A DNA stretch of 35,343 nt from CAZFMJ01 sp964520045 (lineage in GTDB: Bacteria; Elusimicrobiota; Elusimicrobia; Elusimicrobiales; CAZFMJ01), in contig CAZFMJ010000028.1 of NCBI GenBank assembly GCA_964520045.1, positions 1 to 35,343 of the forward strand. The letters are read 5' to 3'. The position numbers and the translations under genes were made by a program. The notes under the pieces are model-generated. The model worked only from the letters and a program-made list of their open reading frames with translations. It was not told the DNA's origin and did no database searches. How positions within the stretch are numbered: position 1 is the first letter of the stretch; every line of letters starts with the position of its first letter. This document shows, piece after piece, positions 7,047 to 14,180 of the stretch.

Positions 7047-8510
7047 ACTTGCCGTATTCAGTCTGCTTTTCCTGTAGCCGTATGAAAAATAGATTGCGAT
7101 GCCTATCGCAAGCCATCCGAAAAACCTTATCCATGTTACTTTATCCAGCCCCTGCATGAGGAATAAGCAAAAAAGTATTCCGAGGATCGGGAGTGTAATT
7201 CCCCCCGGCACTTTAAACGGCCTCGGCCGGAGGGGATCTTTGAACCGGAGTATTATAACTCCGAGACACACAAGAACGAACGCAAAAAGCGTGCCTATAT
7301 TGCAAAGATTCGCCATTTCGTCGATATTGCAGAAAGCGGAAAGCGCGGCCACAAATATCCCCGTCCATATAGTCGTCACATGCGGCGTCCTGAATTTGGG
7401 ATGCACCTTTGCAAAATACGGCGGAAGAAGTCCGTCTCTGCTCATGGAGAAAAATATCCGGGGCTGTCCCATCTGAAAAACCAGAAGCACCGCGGTATGC
7501 GCCACTACGGAGCCCAGCGACACAAAAGCTATAAGCCAGCGGCTGACATTATTATATTCCAGCCCCGCTACAAGGGGCTCCGCTATTTTATTCCTGAGCT
7601 CCATGACGGGGATCATCCCCGTTAGAGCCACCGTCACAAGGATATACACCACGGTGCATATCGCAAGAGAGCCTATAATTCCTCTGGGCATGTCGCGTTT
7701 GGGATTTTTGGTTTCTTCGGCCACGGTAGAAACCGCGTCAAATCCTATATACGCGAAAAAAACGGTGGCGGCGCCGACTTGTATTCCCTTCCATCCTCCG
7801 GGCGCGAACGGAACCCAGTTTTCAGGCTTGAAATAATAAATTCCCACGCACACAAAAACAGCGAGCACGACAAGTTTTATTCCCACCATTACGCCGTTAA
7901 ACCGCGTGCTTTCCTTTATGCCTATCACAAGAAGCGCGGTTAAAGCCAGAACTATGGCCACGGCGGGCAGATTAAAAACAATGGGAACGCCCATTAAATG
8001 CGGAGCGGAGGCCAGATCAAATCCTTTTTGAATGAACGACCGGTAATCTATTCTCATCCATAAAGGCATGTTTATTCCGAAAGTGCTTTTTAAAAAATCA
8101 TTAAAATATCCCGACCAGCTTATCGCCACCGCCACGTTTCCTATGGCGTATTCTATTATCAGATCCCAGCCTATAATCCATGCTACCAGTTCGCCCATAG
8201 TCGCGTAGGAATAGGTATACGCGCTTCCTGAAATAGGCACCATTGCCGCCAGTTCCGCATAGCAGAAAGCCGTAAACCCGCATGCTATGGCCGTAATTAC
8301 AAAAGAAACTATAAGCGCGGGCCCCGCCGGAAACCCGCTGGACGCTCCCACAGCGGCTTCTCCCACCATCGCAAATATCCCGGCGCCTATTATCGCGCCT
8401 ATTCCGATCATTGTAACGTCAATAGAACCCAATACGCGCTTAAGCTGCTGGCCTTTTGCTTCTGAATCGCGTATAAGAGCGTCGACGGATTTTGTCCTGA
8501 AAACAGACAT
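7023..8510 (-). CDS. APC-superfamily amino-acid permease
   Basis: A 495-residue inner-membrane transporter with about 12 hydrophobic helices. The APC glycine motif in helix 1 is intact (GIGAIIGAGIFAMVG, about 36-50), as is the FFAYIGFDAVSTVAEETKNP segment in the helix 6 region. The profile is closest to cationic amino-acid transporter/YfnA-like permeases, which import amino acids with protons; the exact substrate cannot be read from sequence. A strong GGGGGG Shine-Dalgarno precedes the ATG. The last six residues (TVDGRW) and the stop codon are encoded by the intergenic heptamer array, so the native C-terminus may have been replaced. Confidence 0.92.
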   Translation of the reverse strand: MSVFRTKSVDALIRDSEAKGQQLKRVLGSIDVTMIGIGAIIGAGIFAMVGEAAVGASSGFPAGPALIVSFVITAIACGFTAFCYAELAAMVPISGSAYTYSYATMGELVAWIIGWDLIIEYAIGNVAVAISWSGYFNDFLKSTFGINMPLWMRIDYRSFIQKGFDLASAPHLMGVPIVFNLPAVAIVLALTALLVIGIKESTRFNGVMVGIKLVVLAVFVCVGIYYFKPENWVPFAPGGWKGIQVGAATVFFAYIGFDAVSTVAEETKNPKRDMPRGIIGSLAICTVVYILVTVALTGMIPVMELRNKIAEPLVAGLEYNNVSRWLIAFVSLGSVVAHTAVLLVFQMGQPRIFFSMSRDGLLPPYFAKVHPKFRTPHVTTIWTGIFVAALSAFCNIDEMANLCNIGTLFAFVLVCLGVIILRFKDPLRPRPFKVPGGITLPILGILFCLFLMQGLDKVTWIRFFGWLAIGIAIYFSYGYRKSRLNTASKTVDGRW

Positions 8511-8607
8511 ATTCCCCCCTGCGGCAGGCTAGCCGAATTTACAAACGTTATTTATTAAGAGTATACTAATTTATGCATATTTTGCGATAAGGAACGGTGA
8601 TGAAACC

Positions 8608-8727
8608 ATGGAACAGAATACGATTATTTCAAGAGAAATAAATACCGAAATTGGGTCTATTGTCAAAGGCATACGCTATGCCATGGAAGAGTTCACGGAC
8701 TTGCGCCTATTGGTTATTAAGCCATAA
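8608..8727 (+). CDS. Possible 39-aa small protein
   Basis: A short reading frame, MEQNTIISREINTEIGSIVK and onward, ends in LLVIKP just before a strong terminator. AAGGA (8589-8593) is 14 nt upstream of this ATG. It is only 6 nt upstream of an out-of-frame ATG at 8600 that gives a 13-residue peptide, so the start is poorly supported. The product is mixed-charge with no signal peptide or membrane helix. It may be a remnant of a longer gene. I do not recognise it. Confidence 0.3.
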   Translation: MEQNTIISREINTEIGSIVKGIRYAMEEFTDLRLLVIKP

Positions 8728-8765
8728 AAAAACTGCCATGCGTTTTTTCACACGGCAGTTTTTAA
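8726..8765. terminator. Intrinsic terminator
   Basis: AAAAAACTGCC (8726-8736) pairs with GGCAGTTTTT (8754-8763). Poly-A and poly-T on either side make it usable from both strands. It lies between the small plus-strand frame and the minus-strand gene at 8779. Confidence 0.8.
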
Positions 8766-8778
8766 TTCTTACCGAAAT

Positions 8779-9402
8779 CTAAATTTTCGCCTTAATCTCA
8801 TTCTTACATTCGTATGATTCAAGTTCTTCCACCACAGAACTGCCCACGGGCGTAACCTTGTAATCGATAACCTTTAAATATGTTATTTTGCTGTCGCGGC
8901 CGAGCTTCATTTCCATTACCGTCTTGCCGTATTTCCCTATGCCGAAAGTATCTTCATATTTCACCAAGGTTTGACCGTCTCTGCCTTCGGTTATCTGCGC
9001 TTTGGCGGTGCTGTCTCCGGTCAAGGCATAATTCTGCATACTGCCGTCTCTGACATTCCGCAGGGCAAGAGCGACCCTCACCGCGGACGGCCTGTTGGCG
9101 GCCGGCCTAAAATTTTCATCGTAAAATACGACTTGACACCGGCCGGGGAGGGGCGGGAATTCAGGCCGGGGCATAAAAACGCCGAGGACGGCTTTGCCGG
9201 ACAATTTCTGCGGCTCCGCCGGCTCAACCTCCGCTTTTGACGGCAGAATCTGCTCAGCCGCCTGCCCGCTTTCAAGGGCCGCTGGAGACAAAAGCATAGC
9301 GCTCCTGGCCTGCAGATCAAACTGCGCCGAAATTCCAGCAAATAAAACCCCGGCGGATATTACGGATATTCCCGCGCTTAAAACGATCGATAATTTATTC
9401 AT
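8779..9402 (-). CDS. Secreted protein of unknown function
   Basis: A 207-residue protein. The N-terminus is a hydrophobic signal or anchor (about 1-27). It is followed by a Pro/Ala/Glu-rich linker (about 38-75) and a compact beta-rich domain (about 85-200) with alternating hydrophobic strands such as CQVVFYDENF and SKITYLKVIDYKV. There are two cysteines in the mature part (in GRCQ and YECK), possibly a disulfide. I do not recognise the family. The start is supported by a GGGGG Shine-Dalgarno. The leader contains the GGCCTTTAGTCC motif discussed at 9460-9515. Confidence 0.75.
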   Translation of the reverse strand: MNKLSIVLSAGISVISAGVLFAGISAQFDLQARSAMLLSPAALESGQAAEQILPSKAEVEPAEPQKLSGKAVLGVFMPRPEFPPLPGRCQVVFYDENFRPAANRPSAVRVALALRNVRDGSMQNYALTGDSTAKAQITEGRDGQTLVKYEDTFGIGKYGKTVMEMKLGRDSKITYLKVIDYKVTPVGSSVVEELESYECKNEIKAKI

Positions 9403-9459
9403 ATCATTATCCCCCTACTAAATATTTAACATGCATATCAAAACAAAGCATGGGTATTT

Positions 9460-9515
9460 AAGGCCTAAAAAAATCAGCCATTGGGCCTATGCGGCGTAGG
9501 ACTAAAGGCCCATCC
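9460..9515. promoter_or_regulatory. Leader motif with TGGGCCT/AGGCCCA stem
   Basis: TGGGCCT (9482-9488) pairs with AGGCCCA (9506-9512). The minus strand reads GGGCCTTTAGTCCTA then TAGGCCCA then ATTTTTTTAGGCC. This resembles the elements at 3358-3437 and 6500-6545. It lies 60-110 nt upstream of the 9402 start. The rest of the 9403-9684 spacer shows only a nine-C run (9553-9561) and no gene. Confidence 0.35.
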
Positions 9516-9684
9516 CCGCAGAACATTAGATGACCTTATGTGGTTGCTAGCGCCCCCCCCCAGAGCAGTGTCAAGTCGCGCCAATAATAATGTAGAATAA
9601 CAAAAGTTATCAGGAACCGCTGAATGCCCGGTTAAAACGCCCGTGCATGACAAAAACAGAAAAAGGAAAAAAATGGAGGGTAAA

Positions 9685-10395
9685 ATGAAGAAGATTCTAA
9701 CAGCAGTCGTATTCTTTACGCTGGTTTCAGGCGCCGGCGCCCAACAATTGGAAACAGAGGAAAGCAAAATCCTGTATACCGTGGGCAGAAATATAGCGGC
9801 AAGCCTTGCTCCGCTTAATATCACACCCGCGGAATTAGATTTTGTGCTTATGGGAATTTCGGATGCGGTAAAAGGCGGGCAGCCGAAAGCGAACTATGAA
9901 ACATATACGGCTAAAATAACCCAATTCGTCCAGGATAGACAGAAAGCCTCAGCGGAAAAAGAGAAAGGCAAAAACAAGTCTTTTATTGAAAAGGCCTCGA
10001 AAGAAAAAGGCGCGGTAGTCTCAAAAACCGGCCTCGTCTATATTCCGGTAAAAAAGGGAACAGGGAATTCCCCGAAACCGACGGACGTGGTGAAAGTCCA
10101 CTACCACGGCACTTTCCCCGATGGAAAAGTGTTCGACAGTTCCGTCCAGCGCAATACGCCCGCGACCTTTCCGTTAAACGGCGTAATACCATGCTGGACT
10201 GAAGGCCTCCAGAAAATAAAAACAGGCGGGAAAGCCAAATTAATATGCCCGTCCGACATAGCGTACGGAGACGCCGGCAGACCCCCACAGATACCCGGAG
10301 GAGCGACTCTGATTTTTGAGGTTGAGCTTTTGGGAATAGAAACCGCCCAACAGCCCCCGAAGACCGAACCGGCTGCGCCGAAGAAAACCAAATAG
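9685..10395 (+). CDS. Exported FKBP-type peptidyl-prolyl isomerase (FkpA/Mip-like)
   Basis: A 236-residue periplasmic foldase with a signal peptide (MKKILTAVVFFTLVSGAGA). An N-terminal helical dimerisation-type region (about 25-115) includes YTVGRNIAASL and a Lys/Glu-rich helix. The FKBP domain follows (about 125-222): VKVHYHGTFPDGKVFDSS, then VIPCWTEGLQKI and IAYGDAG...IPGGATLIFEVEL. The family's usual VIPGW is VIPCW here. ATG 9685 is chosen over the upstream ATG 9643 because GGAGG sits 5 nt before it and it begins directly at the signal peptide. The family catalyses cis-trans isomerisation of prolyl bonds. It is monocistronic, with a terminator at 10414. Confidence 0.93.
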   Translation: MKKILTAVVFFTLVSGAGAQQLETEESKILYTVGRNIAASLAPLNITPAELDFVLMGISDAVKGGQPKANYETYTAKITQFVQDRQKASAEKEKGKNKSFIEKASKEKGAVVSKTGLVYIPVKKGTGNSPKPTDVVKVHYHGTFPDGKVFDSSVQRNTPATFPLNGVIPCWTEGLQKIKTGGKAKLICPSDIAYGDAGRPPQIPGGATLIFEVELLGIETAQQPPKTEPAAPKKTK

Positions 10396-10413
10396 TTATT
10401 TTGAGCTTTTTCA

Positions 10414-10455
10414 GAAAAACACGCGCGCGTCTGAAGATGGCGCGTGTTTTTTTCT
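10414..10455 (+). terminator. Intrinsic terminator after the FKBP gene
   Basis: AAACACGCGC (about 10417-10426) pairs with GCGCGTGTTT (10440-10449), followed by a T-rich tail. It starts about 20 nt after the FKBP stop codon. Confidence 0.85.
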
Positions 10456-10475
10456 TTTGAATTCATTTACCTAAT

Positions 10476-10624
10476 AATATATACTCAATATGACCGCTTT
10501 TGCGGTCATATTGGGGTAAATGGTAGACGGTAGATGGTAAACGGTAAAAGCAGAACTGATTTGTAACTTCTCACGTTTCCCTTCTGCCATCTTCCTTGAA
10601 AAGCGGTCGTATTGAGTATATACT
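10476..10624. repeat. Small palindromic element with 26-bp ends
   Basis: The left end (10476-10501) and right end (10599-10624) are inverted repeats matching at 24 of 26 positions. The left end also folds on itself: AATATGACCGC with GCGGTCATATT around a TTTT loop. Heptamer arrays (10514-10550 GGTAGAC-like, 10568-10597 reverse orientation) fill the interior. It resembles a MITE in size and form. It sits immediately upstream of the fliF-fliG fusion gene, so it may carry or disturb its promoter. Confidence 0.6.
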
Positions 10625-10668
10625 TAGAAAATCAAAATCTGTAATCCTGTAAAAGCGGGGATGCGCTA

Positions 10669-12195
10669 ATGAAAAAATATATATTTATCGCGGTTTTTAT
10701 TTCGCTTATTTTCCAGCCGGCGCAGTATCTGCGCTGCGCCCAGTCCGCTTCAAAAACAGTGGAGGCGAAACTGGCCCTGGAAAATTCCCTTGAAAAGCGC
10801 GTGCGCGGAGTGATTTCCGAGGCGCTGGGCACCGAGGATATAATAATCATAATTTCCGCGGAAATAAACGAAAACGAGGAAGGCCGGTCTTTGGCGGAGA
10901 TACTGCCCGGCGTGCCGGAAAAAGAGACCATAGGCACCAAATCTCTCGCCACTTCGCTTACCTTCGTAAAGCGCATTACCGCCACCATAATACTCGACAA
11001 AAGCATCTCGCAGGAGGATGCCGACCTCGCAAAAAAGCTTGCCGCAGGCCTTCTGGGAATTCCCAAAGACAGGCAGGACCTTATAACAATAGACAAAATG
11101 GCTTTCAGGAAAGTCAGGCCTTTTACTTTCATGGACCTTTTCAGGCCTCCCGATCTATGGCATCTGCTGTGGATAATAACCGCGGTGCTTTTTGCCGGAG
11201 CCGCGGTTATGATATTCTTCCGCCCCATTTCCGATTCCGCCAAAGGTCTGGTGGAAGCAGCGCGCTCGGCCGCCGCCTCCGCCGCCTCTTCCCAGCAGTC
11301 AACGGCAGGCGGCAGGGCCGAGGAAGCCTCCGCCGAGGCGGGTCCGCCCAAGAAACAACAGCAGGATCAGACTTCTTCCAAAGACTCTGTTTCAAAAACA
11401 GGCAAGGCCATGCCTTTTGTATTTATAGAAGAACGCCACATTCCTAATCTCATTTTTATACTCAACAGCATGCCTGAAAAATCATTAAGCGTAGTGCTTA
11501 ATTACGTCTCCGCGGATATAGCGGCAGAACTGGCCGACGCCCTCAGGCCCAAAAGCGTGCAGGCTCTGGCGAATCTGTCCAAGGTCGCTGAAATATCCGA
11601 AAAAACAGTGCGGGAAATTGAAGCTGAAATACTGTCAAAACTGGACTATGTCGTAGGCGGAGAAGAAAAAACCGCCGCGATACTTGAAAAAGTTCAGGAC
11701 AGCATGCAGGACAGCATCCTTTCGGCCTTAAAGCAGTCAGACACAGCCGCGGCGGAGCGGATATCCGGCTCGATATTAAGATTCTCGGACATCTCCCGGC
11801 TTGAGTCGGTTCAGGCGCAAATGCTGGTCAGAAGAGTGCCCATGCGCACTCTGGCCCATGCGCTCAGAGCCACGGAATTGGCCGGAACTTTTATAAGCAA
11901 ACTGGCTCATGGAATGCAGGAACGGCTCAAGCAGGAAATAGATATGGCAAGACAGCTTCCGCCGGAAGAGGTTTCAGCGGAGCAGCGGCGCGTTGTGGAA
12001 GCTTTGAAATCTCTCATTAAGGAAGGATTTGTCACGCTTAAAGACGCGGCGGAGGTTTCGTATTCTCCGTCTTCTATTCCGGGAAAAGACAATTTTAATA
12101 TCAACATCCCGATTCCTGATTCATGGCAGCCGCCTAAACCGAATCTTGCCCCTCCCCCCCCTACTGGAACGGCTGAAGGCAAGAAAGGGAAATAG
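10669..12195 (+). CDS. FliF C-terminal domain/FliG fusion, membrane-anchored rotor subunit
   Basis: A 508-residue chimera. Residues 1-24 are a signal peptide. Residues 28-147 match the C-terminal periplasmic domain of FliF (LENSLEKRVRGVISEAL; FVKRITATIILDKSISQEDA; ending DLITIDKMAF). Residues 163-184 form a membrane helix at the position of FliF TM2. An Ala/Gln-rich linker spans 186-247. Residues 248-456 match the FliG middle and C-terminal domains (VVLNYVSADIAAELADAL; VGGEEKTAAILEKV; HALRATELAGTFISKLAHG). FliF TM1, RBM1, RBM2, its FliG-binding tail and the FliG N-domain are all absent, as if a direct fusion made that interface unnecessary. By-eye alignment puts R400 opposite E. coli FliG K264, and K421-Q422-E423 opposite R-D288-D289. 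MotA and MotB genes follow. A GCGGGGAT Shine-Dalgarno precedes the ATG. Confidence 0.88.
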   Translation: MKKYIFIAVFISLIFQPAQYLRCAQSASKTVEAKLALENSLEKRVRGVISEALGTEDIIIIISAEINENEEGRSLAEILPGVPEKETIGTKSLATSLTFVKRITATIILDKSISQEDADLAKKLAAGLLGIPKDRQDLITIDKMAFRKVRPFTFMDLFRPPDLWHLLWIITAVLFAGAAVMIFFRPISDSAKGLVEAARSAAASAASSQQSTAGGRAEEASAEAGPPKKQQQDQTSSKDSVSKTGKAMPFVFIEERHIPNLIFILNSMPEKSLSVVLNYVSADIAAELADALRPKSVQALANLSKVAEISEKTVREIEAEILSKLDYVVGGEEKTAAILEKVQDSMQDSILSALKQSDTAAAERISGSILRFSDISRLESVQAQMLVRRVPMRTLAHALRATELAGTFISKLAHGMQERLKQEIDMARQLPPEEVSAEQRRVVEALKSLIKEGFVTLKDAAEVSYSPSSIPGKDNFNINIPIPDSWQPPKPNLAPPPPTGTAEGKKGK

Positions 12196-12204
12196 GTTAG
12201 GTGA

Positions 12205-12265
12205 ATAGACTGAAGACTGTTAGCCTGAAGGTACAGACAAAAAACTAATAGCCTTCAGCCTAAAT
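12205..12265. repeat. Heptamer array, GGCTGAA family
   Basis: Units such as AGACTGA, AGACTGT, TAGCCTGAAGG are followed by the inverted CCTTCAGCC. The start (GAATAGACTGAAGAC) matches, inverted and with one mismatch, the array at 24783-24826. It fills the 102-nt spacer between the fliF-fliG fusion and motA. Confidence 0.55.
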
Positions 12266-12297
12266 AACCTGATGTAATTATTTCAAAGGAAACAATT

Positions 12298-13065
12298 ATG
12301 GACATAATGACTGTTTTGGGGCTTCTGTGCGGAATAGGCGTCGTTGTATTTGTGCTTTCCGCCGGAGGAATGCTTAAATTTCTGCTCAACTGGGAAGCCA
12401 TTATCCTGATCTTCGGAGGAACCGCGGGTTCGGTTATGATTTCCTACCCATGGACCGCCCTGCGCTGGGTAGGCAGCGGCCTGTTGAAAGTTATTTTTCC
12501 GCCGAAACGGCCGTCCCCGGTTATTCTGATAGAAAAAATTCTGCAATTAGCTGAAAAAGCAAGCCGCAATGGGGTAGAAGTTCTTTCCACTGAGACGCAT
12601 AATCTCCCCCACCCTTTCCTTGGCGACGGGATACAAATGCTTATGGACGGGCTTGACTCTGAAATCATAAAAGACCGTCTGGAAAGGGACATCTTCACAA
12701 CGCGCTCCAGACACCAGCAACTCGTAGGCATTTTTCATTCAGCGGGCACGTTCGCTCCGATATTCGGACTGCTGGGAACGCTTATCGGCGTCGTGCAGGT
12801 GCTCAGAAATATCCAGAATCCGCAGATGATGGGCTCCTCCATGGCTATAGCCATGACCGCGTCTTTCTACGGGATATTCTCCGCTAATTTCCTTTTTCTT
12901 CCAATAGCCGGAAAACTTAATTATTACTCGGAAGAAGAAATGCTTTCCCGCGAGATAATAGCCAAGGGAATAATCTCCATACATGCGGGCGACGTGCCAT
13001 GGCTGGTTTCCAGAAAACTTGAAGCCTATATGTCGACGCACCTGCGCAGACATCCCAAAAAATGA
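12298..13065 (+). CDS. motA: MotA-family stator subunit
   Basis: A 255-residue inner-membrane protein with the MotA four-helix pattern: helices near 4-24, 31-52, 143-167 and 181-205. A cytoplasmic loop lies between helices 2 and 3. The conserved prolines that couple ion flow to torque are present: P154 in TFAPIFGLLGTLIGV and P202 in FLFLPIAGKL. The charged loop (SEIIKDRLERDIFTTRSRHQQ, about 121-141) corresponds to the segment that contacts FliG in flagellar motors. Length is typical of flagellar MotA, without the long cytoplasmic tail of defence-type ZorA. AAAGGA precedes the ATG. The stop overlaps the motB start by 4 nt (ATGA). Confidence 0.93.
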   Translation: MDIMTVLGLLCGIGVVVFVLSAGGMLKFLLNWEAIILIFGGTAGSVMISYPWTALRWVGSGLLKVIFPPKRPSPVILIEKILQLAEKASRNGVEVLSTETHNLPHPFLGDGIQMLMDGLDSEIIKDRLERDIFTTRSRHQQLVGIFHSAGTFAPIFGLLGTLIGVVQVLRNIQNPQMMGSSMAIAMTASFYGIFSANFLFLPIAGKLNYYSEEEMLSREIIAKGIISIHAGDVPWLVSRKLEAYMSTHLRRHPKK

Positions 13066-13829
13066 TTCCATTCATGCATAGGATGACTTCGGTCACGACC
13101 GAGGACAACCCCCTCTGGCTGATTGTTCTTTCCGATATAATGACCAACCTGATGCTTTTTTTCCTTATCATGTACGTCTTCAATCAGCAGTCGGAAGACA
13201 GCCGCACTAATTTCTATCAGGGCTTCCAGTCAAAATCGATGCAGGGGAAATTAAAGGAAAAAAAAGCCGATGAAATAATACAAAAATTTATCGAAAAAGA
13301 CACGGCTCAGACGATAATGGAAGCGGTACAGAAACCGGAATTAAAAAACATGGCGCAAGTGCAGGTAACAGACAAGCAGATACGGGTAAACCTGTCCTCT
13401 CCCGTGCTTTTTAAATCCGGCCGGGCAAATCTCGCCGAAGACGCCATGACCGCCCTTGATTCTCTGGGCAAGGCGCTGGCTCCGCTGAAAACCGAGATAA
13501 TAGTCGAAGGCCACACCGATAATATCCGCGTGGGGCATGCCCGCTACAGAACGAACTGGGAGCTTTCCGCAGGCCGGGCCAATGCCGTGATAGACTATCT
13601 TTCGGCTAAATTTTTAATGCCGCAGGAGCAGTTTTTGGCCGCGGCATACGGGGAATTCCGCCCCATCGCCGACAATTCCACCGCCTCGGGCAGGGCAAAA
13701 AATAGAAGGATAGAGATAATCGTGCTAAGACAAGGAGGAGAAGCGATAAATCTTCGTACGGAAGGTAACCGGGAGACGGGAGAGAAGAAGCTGGACAGCG
13801 GGGCGGCTAGTGTAGCGTCGCGTAAATAG
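13062..13829 (+). CDS. motB: MotB-family stator subunit 1 (OmpA-like C-terminus)
   Basis: A 255-residue protein with a single N-terminal membrane helix (about 18-40). It carries the essential ion-binding Asp, D25 in VLSDIMTNLMLFF. A plug/linker region follows (about 42-100), then an OmpA/MotB peptidoglycan-binding domain (about 110-225) with EGHTDNIR, NWELSAGRANAVIDYL and GRAKNRRIEI. It overlaps motA by 4 nt, so MotA and MotB1 are the likely core stator pair. The C-terminal tail (about 230-255, TEGNRETGEKK and onward) is encoded first by a heptamer array (13757-13800). Its last residues and stop codon come from the end of an inserted palindromic element, so the natural C-terminus has probably been altered. 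Confidence 0.93.
   Translation: MIPFMHRMTSVTTEDNPLWLIVLSDIMTNLMLFFLIMYVFNQQSEDSRTNFYQGFQSKSMQGKLKEKKADEIIQKFIEKDTAQTIMEAVQKPELKNMAQVQVTDKQIRVNLSSPVLFKSGRANLAEDAMTALDSLGKALAPLKTEIIVEGHTDNIRVGHARYRTNWELSAGRANAVIDYLSAKFLMPQEQFLAAAYGEFRPIADNSTASGRAKNRRIEIIVLRQGGEAINLRTEGNRETGEKKLDSGAASVASRK
13757..13807. repeat. Heptamer array inside the 3' end of motB1
   Basis: Units read GGTAACC, GGGAGAC, GGGAGAG, AAGAAGC, TGGACAG. The array is read in frame as part of MotB1 beyond the end of the conserved OmpA-like domain. Confidence 0.5.
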
Positions 13830-14081
13830 CTTTACTTTTGACTGAGCGATTTTATGAGCGAAACAAGGAAGGAGGAGCGCGGTGTGCCCTCTGGGCACAT
13901 AAGCGACGACTGACGCGGTTGCAGCCAAAAAGCGCTCAGCCCCCTTGGGGGAGGCTCGCCTTTGGCCGATTCCTTCGTTGCTCCTCATTCACAGACCTTC
14001 GGGTATGCTCATTCGTCGCGCCTCGGATTCGTCTCAAATACGAGCCTTCAAAAGCCAAGATATTTACGCGACACTACACTA
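13808..14081. mobile_element. MITE-like structured element, about 274 bp
   Basis: The ends 13808-13832 and 14057-14081 are inverted repeats matching at 23 of 25 positions. The interior is GC-rich and strongly palindromic: GTGCCC/GGGCAC around 13884-13898, CCCCC/GGGGG around 13942-13954, and CTGAGCG paired with CGCTCAG. No reading frame in it looks like a gene. The left end supplies the last codons and the stop of motB1. It occupies most of the 351-nt space between the two motB genes. No clear target duplication is seen. Confidence 0.65.
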
Positions 14082-14140
14082 AGCAGCCCGACAAAGGTCA
14101 ACTTTAATGGATTATAAATTTATTTTTTTGTTTTTCTTTT

Positions 14141-14175
14141 ACCGTCTGCCTTCTGCCGTTTACCATCTACCCTCT
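14141..14175. repeat. Heptamer array as motB2 leader
   Basis: Units read CCGTCTG, CCTTCTG, CCGTTTA, CCATCTA, CCCTCTT, directly upstream of the motB2 ATG. They leave no purine-rich Shine-Dalgarno. Confidence 0.75.
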
Positions 14176-14180
14176 TAATT

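Noticed and set aside
13830..14180. A gene between the two motB genes (89-codon plus frame at 13838)
   Set aside because: The frame lies in a hairpin-rich element with inverted ends and encodes no recognisable domain.
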